Below, in pieces: positions 54,797-64,000 of a DNA stretch of 64,000 nucleotides. Every line of letters begins with the position of its first letter. Position 1 is the stretch's first letter. The stretch covers positions 186,001-250,000 of the forward strand of contig CANNCD010000001.1 in NCBI GenBank assembly GCA_947503035.1, given 5' to 3'. Origin of the DNA: an uncultured Halocynthiibacter sp. (GTDB lineage: Bacteria > Pseudomonadota > Alphaproteobacteria > Rhodobacterales > Rhodobacteraceae). The notes below the pieces were generated by a model. It saw only the letters and a list, made by a program, of their open reading frames with translations. It was not told the origin of the DNA and searched no databases. The position numbers and the translations under genes were made by a program.

Positions 54797-57352
54797 TTAT
54801 GCGTTCAAAATACGACCAACCATTTCGCCGGTGTCGCGGCTTAGGTTGTCCTTATCTTTGATGCGGGTCAGGGCCGCGCGGATCAGATCCTGACGGTCGG
54901 CGTCATAGCGTTTCCACGTTTCAAACACGGTGGTCATGCGCGCGGTGGTCTGGGGGTTGGCGTCATCGAGTTTGATCAACCAATCCGCCACAAGGTCATA
55001 GGACGCCCCACTTGGATCATGGAAACCGGCGGCGTTCATGGCAAGTGCGCCGATAACGGACCGGAACCGGTTCGGGTTCTTCCAGTTAAAGTCCGCGTGT
55101 TCCGTCAACGCCCGCGCCACATCGGCGGCGGTGTCGGGGGAGGCATGGCTGACCTGAAGGCTGAACCACATGTTGATCACAAGGTGGTCGTGTTTCCATT
55201 GGTCATAGAAGGCGGCGCATTGTTCGCGGCCACGATCATTGGACAACAGACATCCAAGGGCAGAGAGCTGCTCGGTCATATTGTCGGCGGCGTGGTACCG
55301 CGCGCGGGCCTCGTCGCCGTTGTCGATGCGTGTAAGCAGGGACAGGATCACCGCCGCAAGGGCGCGTTTTCCTGCGCCCTCGGCATCGGGCACGAACGGG
55401 CCGTCGACGTGGTTCGCGGCCAAAAGTTTCGGCAGAACGTCCTGCATATGGAGGGCAATCGCCGTGCGCAGCGTATCAATCGCGCGGTAAATCGCAGTGG
55501 GGTCTGGCGTGGCACCCGCATCAACGATGGCCTGCGCGATGTCGTCTTGGCTCGGCAATTTCAACGCAAGGGCGCGGAACGCAGGGTCGAGCGTGTCGTC
55601 ATTGGCAACCGTCAACAACGCGTTCAGATATGTTTCGTCCGGCGCGGTGCCTTCGATGATCATGCGGAGCAACACATCCTTGCCAAGGGCGCGACCCGCC
55701 TCCCATTTGTTGAACGGGTCGGTGTCATGGGCCAAAAGAAACGCACGTTCGGCGTTGGTTGTTTCCCGTTCCAAAATCACAGGGGCGGAAAATTCGCGCA
55801 GGATTGACGGCACGGGTTTGGCGGCAAGGCCGGTGAATTCAAAACTTTGCGTGGCCTCGGTCATTTCCAGAACGGTGGTCGGTGTGACCTCGGCCCCAGT
55901 GGCATCCAGAAGGCCAACCGCGATGGGGATCACGCGGGCGTCTTTTACGTCTTGGCCCGGGGTCGCGGGTGTGGATTGCGTGAAGGTCAGGGTATAGGTG
56001 CCATTGTCAAAGCTGTCGGTCACCGAGAGGCGCGGGGTGCCGGCCTGTTGATACCAAAGCTTGAACTGGGTCAGATCGCGACCGGTGCTGTCTTCGAACA
56101 CTTGAAGCCAGTCTTCGATCGTCGCCGCATCACCATCGTGGCGGTCGAAATAGAGATCAAGCGCCGTGTAATAGGCGTCATCCCCCACCAACCGTTTCAG
56201 CATCCCGATGATTTCCGCACCTTTTTCATAGATGGTCGCGGTATAGAAATTGTTGATCTCAACAAAGCTCTCGGGGCGCACAGGGTGGGCGAGGGGGCCG
56301 TTGTCTTCGCGGAACTGACGGCCGCGCAGTTGGATCACGTCCTCGATCCGCTGGACCGCGTGGCTGCGCATGTCGCCGGAAAACTGTTGATCGCGGAAAA
56401 CGGTGAGACCCTCTTTCAAACACAGCTGGAACCAATCGCGACAGGTCACGCGGTTGCCGGTCCAGTTGTGGAAATATTCATGGGCGATGATCGCCTCGAT
56501 CCGTGCGAAATTGGCGTCGGTGGATGTCGTGGGGCTGGCCAGCACGGCGGAAGAGTTAAAGATGTTCAGACCTTTGTTCTCCATCGCGCCCATGTTGAAA
56601 TCGTCGACGGCCACAATGTTAAAGATATCAAGGTCATATTCGCGGCCATACACGTCCTCGTCCCATTTCATCGACCGGATCAACGCGTCCATCCCATAGG
56701 CGCATTTGTCCTCGTCCCCGCCAGGGCGTACATAGAGGTTAAGTTCGACCTCTTTGCCGGAACGGGTGGTAAAGGCGCCTGTGTGTGGGGTCAGATCACC
56801 GGCGACCAGCGCGAACAGATAGGCGGGCTTGGGCCACGGGTCGTTCCATGTGGCGGTGCCCGTGGTCGACGACACAGGGTTCCCGTTGGACAAAAGAACC
56901 GGCAGATCGCCGTGGATCGTCACGTTGAACGGGGCCATCACGTCGGGACGGTCAGGGTAATAGGTGATCTTGCGGAAACCCTCGGCCTCGCACTGGGTGC
57001 AATACATGCCGTTGGACATATAGAGACCCTCAAGGGCGGTGTTTGCCTCTGGGTTGATCTCGACCTCGGCCTCAAAGACGAACGGGGCGTTGGGCACGTC
57101 ACAGGTCAGGCCGGTGTCGGTTTGGGTGACTGATACATCCACCCCGTCGATCTTGGTCGACAAAAGGTTAAGCTGTTCGCCATGAAGGAAGAACGCGCCG
57201 CCTTCGGATGCGGGGTTCGGGGTGAACATGATCTTGGACAGAACCCGCGTGGCCGTCGGCGACAGGTGGAATGTCAGGTCAACCCGTTCAACAAGATAAG
57301 GGAAGGGTTTGTAATCGCTCAGGAAAATTTCCTGCGGTTCGGTGGCGGTCAT
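54797..57352 (-). CDS. pepN: PepN, aminopeptidase N
   Basis: M1 zinc aminopeptidase of broad specificity. 851 residues: the exopeptidase motif GAMENKGLNIFN near 252, the zinc site HEYFHNWTGNRVTCRDW (about 287, HExxH) and the third ligand Glu in LKEGLTVFRDQ. The C-terminal Ig-like and helical domains are of the gamma/alphaproteobacterial PepN type. The start MTATEPQEIF at 57352 has GGAG 6 bases ahead; an ATG five codons earlier is possible. Divergent from malate synthase. Confidence 0.96.
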   Translation of the reverse strand: MTATEPQEIFLSDYKPFPYLVERVDLTFHLSPTATRVLSKIMFTPNPASEGGAFFLHGEQLNLLSTKIDGVDVSVTQTDTGLTCDVPNAPFVFEAEVEINPEANTALEGLYMSNGMYCTQCEAEGFRKITYYPDRPDVMAPFNVTIHGDLPVLLSNGNPVSSTTGTATWNDPWPKPAYLFALVAGDLTPHTGAFTTRSGKEVELNLYVRPGGDEDKCAYGMDALIRSMKWDEDVYGREYDLDIFNIVAVDDFNMGAMENKGLNIFNSSAVLASPTTSTDANFARIEAIIAHEYFHNWTGNRVTCRDWFQLCLKEGLTVFRDQQFSGDMRSHAVQRIEDVIQLRGRQFREDNGPLAHPVRPESFVEINNFYTATIYEKGAEIIGMLKRLVGDDAYYTALDLYFDRHDGDAATIEDWLQVFEDSTGRDLTQFKLWYQQAGTPRLSVTDSFDNGTYTLTFTQSTPATPGQDVKDARVIPIAVGLLDATGAEVTPTTVLEMTEATQSFEFTGLAAKPVPSILREFSAPVILERETTNAERAFLLAHDTDPFNKWEAGRALGKDVLLRMIIEGTAPDETYLNALLTVANDDTLDPAFRALALKLPSQDDIAQAIVDAGATPDPTAIYRAIDTLRTAIALHMQDVLPKLLAANHVDGPFVPDAEGAGKRALAAVILSLLTRIDNGDEARARYHAADNMTEQLSALGCLLSNDRGREQCAAFYDQWKHDHLVINMWFSLQVSHASPDTAADVARALTEHADFNWKNPNRFRSVIGALAMNAAGFHDPSGASYDLVADWLIKLDDANPQTTARMTTVFETWKRYDADRQDLIRAALTRIKDKDNLSRDTGEMVGRILNA

Positions 57353-57555
57353 GGGATTCTCCGGCATGGTCTGTTGCCCCTAACAATGCCCGTCTGTGCG
57401 GGGGGTGCAAGGGATTATGCCCTGTGTGGCGCGTGGGACTAAAGAATTGGTTTAAATAATTTGTTGAAAGTGCTTCGGGGAATGGGGCGCTTTGGCTGCT
57501 TGCTCTATTTTTCAGCGACGCTAGGCTGTTGGGGAAACGGACCAAGGGGAATGCC

Positions 57556-59700
57556 ATGACACATACGGAAACATTTGGATTGCAGATCGACGATCGGTTG
57601 CTTGCCTTTATCAATGATCGCGCGATTGTCGGCACCGGTGTCGACAAGGACGCGTTTTGGTCGGCCTTTTCCGAAATCGTCCATGATCTTGGCCCCAAGA
57701 ACCGTGATCTATTGCAGGTCCGCGCCGATATGCAGGCGCGCATTGATGCGTGGCATATCGAACACCGTGGCGGCGATCATGATCCGGTGGCCTATGAGGC
57801 GTTCCTGCGCGAGATCGGCTATATCGTCCCCGAGGGCGCGCCGTTTGCCATTGATACAGACAACGTAGACCCCGAAATCGCCACCATTGCCGGTCCGCAA
57901 TTGGTTGTGCCGATTATGAACGCGCGGTTTGCCCTGAATGCCGCCAACGCCCGTTGGGGGAGCCTCTATGACGCCTATTACGGCACCGACGCGCTGGGCG
58001 ATCTGCCTGCGGGTGGGGGCTATGACGCCGAGCGCGGCGCGCGTGTTGTTGCCGCCGCCAAGGCGCATCTGGATGTTGCCGTGCCGCTTGATGGGGCGAA
58101 ATGGGCCGATGTGACGGGGATTGATGTGACCGATGATGTGGCCACATTCACTACCGCCGATGGCATCGCGACCCTCGCGGATGAGGGCCAGCTGGTTGGT
58201 TTTGGCGCGGAACAGTGCTCGTTCCTGTTTGTGAAAAACGGTCTGCATATTGAGGTGCGCATTGACGGCGATCATCCGATTGGCGCGACCGACCCCGCCT
58301 CCATCTGCGACGTACAGGTCGAGGCCGCCGTGTCCACCATCATGGATTGCGAGGATTCCGTCGCCGCCGTGGATGGTGAGGACAAGGTGCTGGCCTATTC
58401 CAACTGGCTTGGTCTGATGCAGGGGGACCTGTCCGAAACCGTGACCAAGGGCGGCAAGACGTTCGACCGTGTGCTGGCAGCGGATCGTGTGTTCCATGGG
58501 GTGAATGGCGATACTGTGACCCTTAAGGGTCGGTCACTGATGTTGGTGCGCAACGTGGGACATCTGATGACGAACCCCGCCGTGATTGACCGCGACGGTC
58601 ATGAGGTCGGCGAGGGGATCATGGATGCCATGATGACCACATTGATCGCGATGCACGATCTGGCGCGTGATGGGGGCAATTCCACCACCGGTTCGATCTA
58701 TGTTGTGAAACCGAAAATGCACGGCCCCACCGAGGTCGCCTTTGCAGACGAGATTTTCACCCGTGTCGAGGCCGCGCTGGGCCTGCCACAGAACACCGTT
58801 AAACTTGGCATTATGGACGAGGAACGCCGCACATCGGTGAACCTTGCGGAATGTATCCGTGCGGCGAAATCGCGTGTGGCGTTCATCAACACCGGTTTCT
58901 TGGACCGCACGGGCGATGAAATCCATACATCCATGGAGGCGGGGCCGTTCCTTCGCAAAGGCGACATGAAAACTATGCCTTGGATCCTGTCTTATGAGGA
59001 TCGCAACGTGGATATCGGGCTTGCCTGTGGCCTGAAGGGGCGCGCGCAGATCGGTAAGGGCATGTGGGCCATGCCCGATCTGATGGGCGATATGATGACT
59101 GCGAAAATCGGCCACCCGAATGCGGGGGCGAGCTGTGCGTGGGTGCCGTCACCGACCGCCGCCACACTTCATGCGATGCATTATCACATGGTTGATGTCT
59201 CTGCCCGACAGGACGAAATCGCCGCCGGTGGGGCCCGTGGCACCTTGGACGACCTGTTGGATATCCCGCTCGCGCGCGGTCAAAACTGGTCCGAGGCCGA
59301 AATCACCGCCGAGGTCGAGAACAACGCCCAAGGCATCCTTGGCTATGTTGTGCGCTGGGTCGATCAGGGCATCGGCTGTTCCAAAGTGCCCGATATCAAC
59401 GACGTTGGCCTAATGGAAGACCGCGCCACCTGCCGAATCTCGTCGCAAGCTTTGGCGAACTGGCTGCACCACGGGGTGGTCAGCACCGACATGGTCCACG
59501 CCGCGCTTAAAAAGATGGCAGTGGTCGTGGACGGTCAAAACGCGCAGGATCCCGCCTATGTGCCGATGGCGCCGGATTACAATTCCGTTGCATTTCAGGC
59601 TGCATGTGATCTTGTATATAAAGGAACTTCTCAGCCGTCTGGCTATACGGAACCGGTCCTACATGCGCGGCGTTTGGCGTTTAAATCGGATTTGAACTAA
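57556..59700 (+). CDS. glcB: Malate synthase G
   Basis: Condenses glyoxylate with acetyl-CoA to malate (glyoxylate shunt and glycolate use). 714 residues, the long G isoform. Landmarks are [34 protein letters not shown] with the metal Asp/Glu, [53 protein letters not shown] (two segments), and [20 protein letters not shown]. The ATG at 57556 has AAGGGGAATGCC as ribosome site. A FAD oxidoreductase of GlcD type is in the window (40884-42263), but far away. Confidence 0.97.
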   Translation: MTHTETFGLQIDDRLLAFINDRAIVGTGVDKDAFWSAFSEIVHDLGPKNRDLLQVRADMQARIDAWHIEHRGGDHDPVAYEAFLREIGYIVPEGAPFAIDTDNVDPEIATIAGPQLVVPIMNARFALNAANARWGSLYDAYYGTDALGDLPAGGGYDAERGARVVAAAKAHLDVAVPLDGAKWADVTGIDVTDDVATFTTADGIATLADEGQLVGFGAEQCSFLFVKNGLHIEVRIDGDHPIGATDPASICDVQVEAAVSTIMDCEDSVAAVDGEDKVLAYSNWLGLMQGDLSETVTKGGKTFDRVLAADRVFHGVNGDTVTLKGRSLMLVRNVGHLMTNPAVIDRDGHEVGEGIMDAMMTTLIAMHDLARDGGNSTTGSIYVVKPKMHGPTEVAFADEIFTRVEAALGLPQNTVKLGIMDEERRTSVNLAECIRAAKSRVAFINTGFLDRTGDEIHTSMEAGPFLRKGDMKTMPWILSYEDRNVDIGLACGLKGRAQIGKGMWAMPDLMGDMMTAKIGHPNAGASCAWVPSPTAATLHAMHYHMVDVSARQDEIAAGGARGTLDDLLDIPLARGQNWSEAEITAEVENNAQGILGYVVRWVDQGIGCSKVPDINDVGLMEDRATCRISSQALANWLHHGVVSTDMVHAALKKMAVVVDGQNAQDPAYVPMAPDYNSVAFQAACDLVYKGTSQPSGYTEPVLHARRLAFKSDLN

Positions 59701-59826
59701 ATGTGAATCCAATTTGACTTCAACTTGCGTGATAACTTTAGGGTGCGGTTACATTCTCGAATGACATTTCTGTTGTAATGAAATTCGCGAGCGTGTTCAG
59801 TGACTGCAGTTTTAGAGGATCATATT

Positions 59827-60597
59827 ATGCGACCAGTTGTTGGAATTATTGGCAACCACGATGAAATTTTTGATCAGTATCCGATTGTTTCAAGTGGGAC
59901 AGTAAATCAGCGCGCCATAAGCGAAGTTGCTGGGGCAATACCTATGATTATTGCCCCAAACACCGATGTCATTTCCATCCAAGAGGCCATGTCGGTTTGC
60001 GACGGCTTCTTGTTGACGGGGGCACGGCCCAATGTTCACCCAAACGAGTACGGCGAAGAAGAGACCGAGGCCCACGGCACGTTTGACCGCGTGCGTGACG
60101 AGTTTACGCTTGCGCTTGTGCGGGCCTGTGTTGCGAAGGGGCAGCCGATTTTGGGCGTTTGTCGCGGCTTTCAGGAATTGAGCGTCGCGATGGGTTCGAC
60201 CCTATATCCAGAAATTCGCGACCTACCTGGGCGCGATAATCACCGTATGCCGACCGAGGGCACATGGGACGAAAAATTTGCCCACCGCCACGATGTGACC
60301 TTTGCCCAAGACGGTGTGTTCCACCGGATCATGGGCGAACAGGTCGTTCGGACCAATTCGCTTCATGGGCAGGGCATCAATGACGCCGGCCCGCGTATTC
60401 ATGTGGATGGTGTGGCGCCTGACGGCACGGCCGAGGCGATCTATGTCAAAGAGGCGGCTGGTTTTGCACTGGGCGTGCAATGGCATCCGGAATGGAATGC
60501 GGAAAACGATTCCGTCTCACGTCCGTTGTTTGCGGCCTTTGGCGATGCGGCGCGCGCTTGGAGGGGCCGTTCAGGCGACCTTGTTGCCGCGCAATAG
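59827..60597 (+). CDS. Peptidase C26-like gamma-glutamyl hydrolase (PuuD type)
   Basis: 256-residue class I amidotransferase-like hydrolase. The nucleophile is Cys112 in ILGVCRGFQELSVAMG, with His220 and Glu222 in GVQWHPEWN. FLLTGARPNVHPNEY is the typical PuuD/C26 N-terminal loop. Such enzymes split gamma-glutamyl bonds, for example gamma-glutamyl-GABA in putrescine breakdown. No other putrescine genes are visible, so the substrate is open. The start MRPVVGIIGNHDE at 59827 fits the fold. The end overlaps the opposing Hint gene by 27 bases. Confidence 0.9.
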   Translation: MRPVVGIIGNHDEIFDQYPIVSSGTVNQRAISEVAGAIPMIIAPNTDVISIQEAMSVCDGFLLTGARPNVHPNEYGEEETEAHGTFDRVRDEFTLALVRACVAKGQPILGVCRGFQELSVAMGSTLYPEIRDLPGRDNHRMPTEGTWDEKFAHRHDVTFAQDGVFHRIMGEQVVRTNSLHGQGINDAGPRIHVDGVAPDGTAEAIYVKEAAGFALGVQWHPEWNAENDSVSRPLFAAFGDAARAWRGRSGDLVAAQ

Positions 60598-61209
60598 ACC
60601 CTGACCCAAATCCATTGGCATGGAGGGTCGCGCAGAGGCGTGGTACGCCCGATCTGTCACCCGCAATAGCGGAAGATGTTCCAAAAGATCGGCGCGCTGA
60701 TCGGGGGACATGATGGCCATGGTCCCGTTCGACACCCGAAGTGTTTCGCAAAATGCGCCGTTGGCCAGAATGATTTCGTGGCGATCAAACACCAATGACA
60801 TGGTAAAACGGGGCGCAGTGGCGCGAATGGTGATGTCGTTGATCAAATGACGCGTCGGCACCAGATGTTCGTTCAACCCGTCGTCGGTGTTCATCAACAC
60901 CGATGTGCTGCGGGACATATAGAGCGCGCTGTGATTTCCAATTACGCCCGCTTCGATGCCGACAACGCCCATCTCGTTGTGCGACGCGGCCTGATGCGGC
61001 GTCCGCCAGCGAAGGCGTTGAAATCCATTATCCCGTGTCAGGATCTGATCCCCGACCTGCAAGGTTTCAATTAAACGAGGGCCATCTTTTGTCGTGATCA
61101 GGGTGCCAAAACAGAATCCAGACAGGGACCGTGCCCCATCGTTATGTGGCGTGGCCCCGCGCTTGGGGGCGTCAAATGCGTCTGTCGTGACGTATGGATC
61201 GATGTACAT
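60571..61209 (-). CDS. Hint-domain protein, short form
   Basis: 212 residues. After a 30-residue N-terminus, Cys33 in GFCFGTLITTKDG opens a Hint domain with LQVGDQILTRDNGFQ, EHLVPTRHL and HEIILANGAFCETL. The layout parallels the Hint part of the protein at 10924-11949 (CFGxxI, VGDxILTxDNGF, HEVIxAxGAxCETL), so the two are paralogues, but this one lacks the long acidic N-terminal domain. GGGAGG stands 6 bases before the chosen ATG. Function unknown. Confidence 0.82.
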   Translation of the reverse strand: MYIDPYVTTDAFDAPKRGATPHNDGARSLSGFCFGTLITTKDGPRLIETLQVGDQILTRDNGFQRLRWRTPHQAASHNEMGVVGIEAGVIGNHSALYMSRSTSVLMNTDDGLNEHLVPTRHLINDITIRATAPRFTMSLVFDRHEIILANGAFCETLRVSNGTMAIMSPDQRADLLEHLPLLRVTDRAYHASARPSMPMDLGQGLLRGNKVA

Positions 61210-61568
61210 TCTTGCCTCCCTTGGCGAATATTTTGATCGTTGCACCTGAAAATGGTGCGGTTGCGGACAAAATGGGGCATTCCTGTGACGATTTGTCCAA
61301 CCTTCGGCAGATGCCCCATCTTCGGGCGAAAATATTCCGCCTTCACGGGGAAATTCGGGATAAAATTCACAGAAATCCCATCATTGACCCACAGAGCGGT
61401 ACGATTTTCGATGATCTGTCGAAAAACGAAACTTTGTTAGCGCCAACTTGTTGCGAAACAATATTGCGCAGTGGTAGTGTCCCCAAGATTATTGTTTGGG
61501 GCCTTCTTGGGACGGGCCCTGACATGGGGTTTGCAATTGCGAACATAATTGAAGAAGGGACAGGACAC
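61210..61568 (+). other. Long leader region upstream of pntA
   Basis: 359 bases without a convincing gene. Two inverted repeats interlock: GGACAAA (61265-61271) with TTTGTCC (61292-61298), and ATGGGGCAT (61272-61280) with ATGCCCCAT (61311-61319). The left arms are adjacent and the right arms follow in the same order, so a pseudoknot-like fold is possible if the region is transcribed. The reading frame of pntA stays open through here from 61194, but shows no homology. Confidence 0.45.
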
Positions 61569-63143
61569 GTGAAAATCGGTGCTCCGAAGGAGATATTTGA
61601 AGGGGAAGCGCGCGTCGCGATGACCCCTGACAGTGCCGTCCAGCTCCAGAAGCTGGGCTATGACTGTGTGATTGAAACGGGGGCCGGTGCGGCCGCTGGT
61701 TTCGACGATGCAGCCTATGAGGCAGCTGGCGTAGAAGTGGTGAAAACGGGCGCGGCTCTTTATAAGGCCGCGGACATCGTTGCCAAAGTGCGTCAGCCAG
61801 AAGCCGTTGAGCTGAAGCGTCTTACATCTGATAAGACATTGATTAGCTTCTTTAATCCAGCTGCCAATGACGCTGGCATGGAGGCCGCAAAGGCATCCGG
61901 TGCCAATGTGATCGCGATGGAAATGGTGCCACGTATTTCTCGTGCGCAGAAAATGGATGCGCTTTCATCCATGGCGAACATCGCGGGTTACCGCGCGGTT
62001 ATCGAGGCGGGCAACAACTTTGGTCGCTTCTTTACCGGTCAAATCACCGCTGCGGGTAAGGTTCCGCCAGCCAAGGTTTTGGTCGTTGGTGCGGGTGTTG
62101 CCGGTCTTGCGGCGATTGGGACGGCGACGTCTCTTGGTGCGATCACATACGCGTTCGATGTTCGCCCAGAAGTGGCCGAACAGGTCGAATCTATGGGCGC
62201 CGAATTTGTCTTCCTCGATTTCGAAGAAGAGCAACAGGACGGTGCGGCAACCGGTGGCTACGCATCGGTGTCCTCTCCGGAATTCCGCGAGGCCCAATTG
62301 GCCAAGTTCCGCGAGCTGGCGCCAGAGGTCGATATCGTTATCACCACTGCGTTGATCCCGAACCGCGAAGCGCCTGAATTGTGGACCGAAGACATGGTTG
62401 CCGCGATGAAGCCGGGCTCTGTTGTGGTTGACCTTGCGGCGGAAAAGGGCGGCAACTGTAAGCTGACCGTGGCCGACGAAAAGATCGTGACCGAGAACGG
62501 CGTGACCATCATCGGTTACACTGACTTCCCATCCCGTATGGCCGCGCAGGCGTCCACATTGTACGCGACCAACATCCGTCACATGATGACCGATCTGACC
62601 CCTGAAAAAGACGGTCAAATCAACCACGACATGGAAGACGACGTGATCCGCGGCGCGACTGTGACATTCGAAGGTGAAATCACCTTCCCACCACCCCCAC
62701 CCAAAGTGGCGGCGATTGCGGCGCAAAAACCAAAAGAAGCGCCAAAAGAGCTTACTCCTGAAGAAAAACGTGCCGAAGAAGTCGCAGCGTTCAAAAAGCA
62801 GACCAAAACACAGGTCGGCCTGATCGCAATAGGCGGCGCATTGTTGTTGGCCGTGGGCACAGTCGCCCCAGCAAGCTTCATGCAGCACTTTATCGTGTTC
62901 GTTCTGTCGGTGTTTATTGGTTTCCAAGTGATCTGGGGCGTGGCGCACAGCCTGCACACACCTTTGATGGCCGTAACCAACGCCATTTCATCCATCATCA
63001 TTCTGGGCGCTCTGATGCAAATCGGATCGGGCTCGTTCTTGGTGATCCTGCTGTCGGCGATTTCGGTCTTTATGACTGGGATTAATATTTTCGGCGGCTT
63101 CATGGTGACACGGCGTATGCTCGCCATGTTCCAGAAATCTTAA
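61569..63143 (+). CDS. pntA: NAD(P) transhydrogenase subunit alpha
   Basis: Proton-translocating transhydrogenase, making NADPH from NADH. 524 residues in one chain: the NAD-binding dI domain (about 1-380; [58 protein letters not shown]), then a Pro-rich linker ([11 protein letters not shown]) and four membrane helices (about 425-520). It is therefore the fused alpha form, not the split PntAA/PntAB. The start is GTG at 61569, with GGGACAGGA ahead. pntB follows after 13 bases. Confidence 0.95.
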   Translation: MKIGAPKEIFEGEARVAMTPDSAVQLQKLGYDCVIETGAGAAAGFDDAAYEAAGVEVVKTGAALYKAADIVAKVRQPEAVELKRLTSDKTLISFFNPAANDAGMEAAKASGANVIAMEMVPRISRAQKMDALSSMANIAGYRAVIEAGNNFGRFFTGQITAAGKVPPAKVLVVGAGVAGLAAIGTATSLGAITYAFDVRPEVAEQVESMGAEFVFLDFEEEQQDGAATGGYASVSSPEFREAQLAKFRELAPEVDIVITTALIPNREAPELWTEDMVAAMKPGSVVVDLAAEKGGNCKLTVADEKIVTENGVTIIGYTDFPSRMAAQASTLYATNIRHMMTDLTPEKDGQINHDMEDDVIRGATVTFEGEITFPPPPPKVAAIAAQKPKEAPKELTPEEKRAEEVAAFKKQTKTQVGLIAIGGALLLAVGTVAPASFMQHFIVFVLSVFIGFQVIWGVAHSLHTPLMAVTNAISSIIILGALMQIGSGSFLVILLSAISVFMTGINIFGGFMVTRRMLAMFQKS

Positions 63144-63156
63144 GGGGGGATCTGAC

Positions 63157-64000
63157 ATGGAATTCGGATTTACCACTGCAGCCTACGTTGTATCGGCTGT
63201 TCTCTTCATCCTCTCCTTGGGCGGTCTTTCCGGTCAAGAAAGCGCGAAACGTGCCGTTTGGTATGGTATCGCGGGTATGGCGCTTGCGGTTTTCGCAACG
63301 CTGATCGGCCCTGGTTCTGGTCTTTGGTTGCTGTCGCTTATCCTGATTGCGGCCGGTGGTTTCATCGGTTGGCAGGTCGCAAACAAGGTCGAAATGACCG
63401 AGATGCCACAGCTGGTTGCTGCGATGCACTCGCTTGTTGGTTTGGCTGCGGTTTTCGTCGGCTTTGTTGCGCATGTTGAAATGGGCCGCGTTGCGGGCAT
63501 GGATGACACAGCGAAAAAGGCGCTCGAAGGTTTCGCAGCATTGATCGCCAAGAAAGACGGCGTTGAAATTGCCATCCTTAAAGTCGAAGTGTTCCTTGGT
63601 GTGTTCATCGGTGCGGTGACCTTCACCGGTTCTGTGATTGCCTATCTTAAACTTGCGGGCAAAGTGACGTCCAAGGCGGAAAAACTGCCTGGTGGTCACG
63701 CGCTGAATGCAGGTGCGGCTGTGCTTTCTGTGATCTGTCTGTTCTGGTACATGGGCAACGGTGGTCTTCTTCCGCTTGCGCTGATGACTGCGGCGGCACT
63801 GTTCATCGGTTATCACTTGATCATGGGCATCGGCGGCGCGGATATGCCGGTTGTTGTGTCTATGTTGAACTCCTATTCCGGTTGGGCCGCTGCGGCGATT
63901 GGTTTCTCTCTTGGGAATGACCTATTGATCGTTGTTGGTGCGCTGGTGGGTTCCTCTGGTGCGATCCTGTCCTACATCATGTGTAAGGCGATGAACCGCT
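63157..64000 (+). CDS. pntB: NAD(P) transhydrogenase subunit beta (partial)
   Basis: First 281 residues of the membrane and NADP-binding subunit; the gene continues past the right edge. It starts [19 protein letters not shown] with AAGGGGGGA as ribosome site. Family segments include [61 protein letters not shown] and the final [22 protein letters not shown] (two parts), with the polar residues of the proton channel in the helices. Together with pntA forms one operon. Confidence 0.95.
   Translation, partial: MEFGFTTAAYVVSAVLFILSLGGLSGQESAKRAVWYGIAGMALAVFATLIGPGSGLWLLSLILIAAGGFIGWQVANKVEMTEMPQLVAAMHSLVGLAAVFVGFVAHVEMGRVAGMDDTAKKALEGFAALIAKKDGVEIAILKVEVFLGVFIGAVTFTGSVIAYLKLAGKVTSKAEKLPGGHALNAGAAVLSVICLFWYMGNGGLLPLALMTAAALFIGYHLIMGIGGADMPVVVSMLNSYSGWAAAAIGFSLGNDLLIVVGALVGSSGAILSYIMCKAMNR

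Noticed and set aside
61194-61568. 125-residue extension of PntA
   Set aside because: The open frame has no family match, and a GTG with ribosome site gives the standard start.
1-64000. Prophage, insertion sequence or integrated element
   Set aside because: No transposase, integrase, phage gene or flanking direct repeat was seen; gene content is core chromosome throughout. The tRNA-Gly pair shows no attachment-site duplication.

Overview
The window is ordinary, gene-dense chromosome of an alphaproteobacterium. It most likely comes from the Rhodobacterales (Roseobacter/Rhodobacter group). The grounds are a complete division and cell wall (dcw) cluster with a DUF2484 gene between murC and murB, CobS/CobT cobaltochelatase genes beside DnaJ-like and BolA genes, Hint-domain proteins, and a DUF1127 gene followed by CCUCCUCCC-loop RNAs. 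All assignments come from reading translations and DNA by eye; no database search was run.

Layout. 1-3046: histidine genes hisA (cut by the window edge), hisH and hisB on the minus strand, interrupted by a glutaminase gene and an opposing DUF2147 gene. 3192-3359: two identical tRNA-Gly(GCC) genes. 3481-13069: MAPEG protein, LysE exporter, pyruvate carboxylase, UvrD-type helicase, a Hint-domain protein, and a second LysE exporter divergent from an Lrp regulator. 13605-14230: a DUF1127 gene (ccaF1-like) followed on the same strand by nine consecutive hairpins whose loops carry CUCCUCCC, the last of which is also a terminator. 14658-16214: Mrp ATPase and a START-like protein. 16301-16841: an elaborate mraZ control region with three arrays of TGGG boxes at 10-bp pitch and a leader terminator that probably makes an UpsM-like small RNA. 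16842-38177: the dcw cluster, mraZ-rsmH-ftsL-ftsI-murE-murF-mraY-murD-(purC)-ftsW-murG-murC-DUF2484-murB-ddl-ftsQ-ftsA-ftsZ-lpxC, followed by bamD and recN. 40884-64000: an FAD-linked oxidoreductase, a ClC transporter, DUF427, an M24 peptidase, cobT, a racemase-family gene, cobS, a sigma-factor-like/anti-sigma fusion, a DnaJ-like protein, bolA, DUF4177, gatB, panD, pepN, malate synthase G, a C26 amidotransferase-like hydrolase, a second Hint protein, pntA and the first part of pntB.

How the parts work together. The dcw genes make UDP-MurNAc-pentapeptide and lipid II, build the septum, and start lipid A synthesis through LpxC, with MraZ at the head as likely autorepressor. Pyruvate carboxylase, malate synthase and transhydrogenase feed central carbon and NADPH metabolism. 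CobS and CobT insert cobalt during aerobic B12 synthesis.

The most notable items are the nine-hairpin CcsR/cuckoo-type RNA array next to ccaF1, the three-array MraZ operator with its terminating leader, a single-ORF fusion of a degenerate ECF-sigma-like domain with an RskA-type anti-sigma region, and purC placed with its own terminator inside an otherwise tightly packed dcw cluster.
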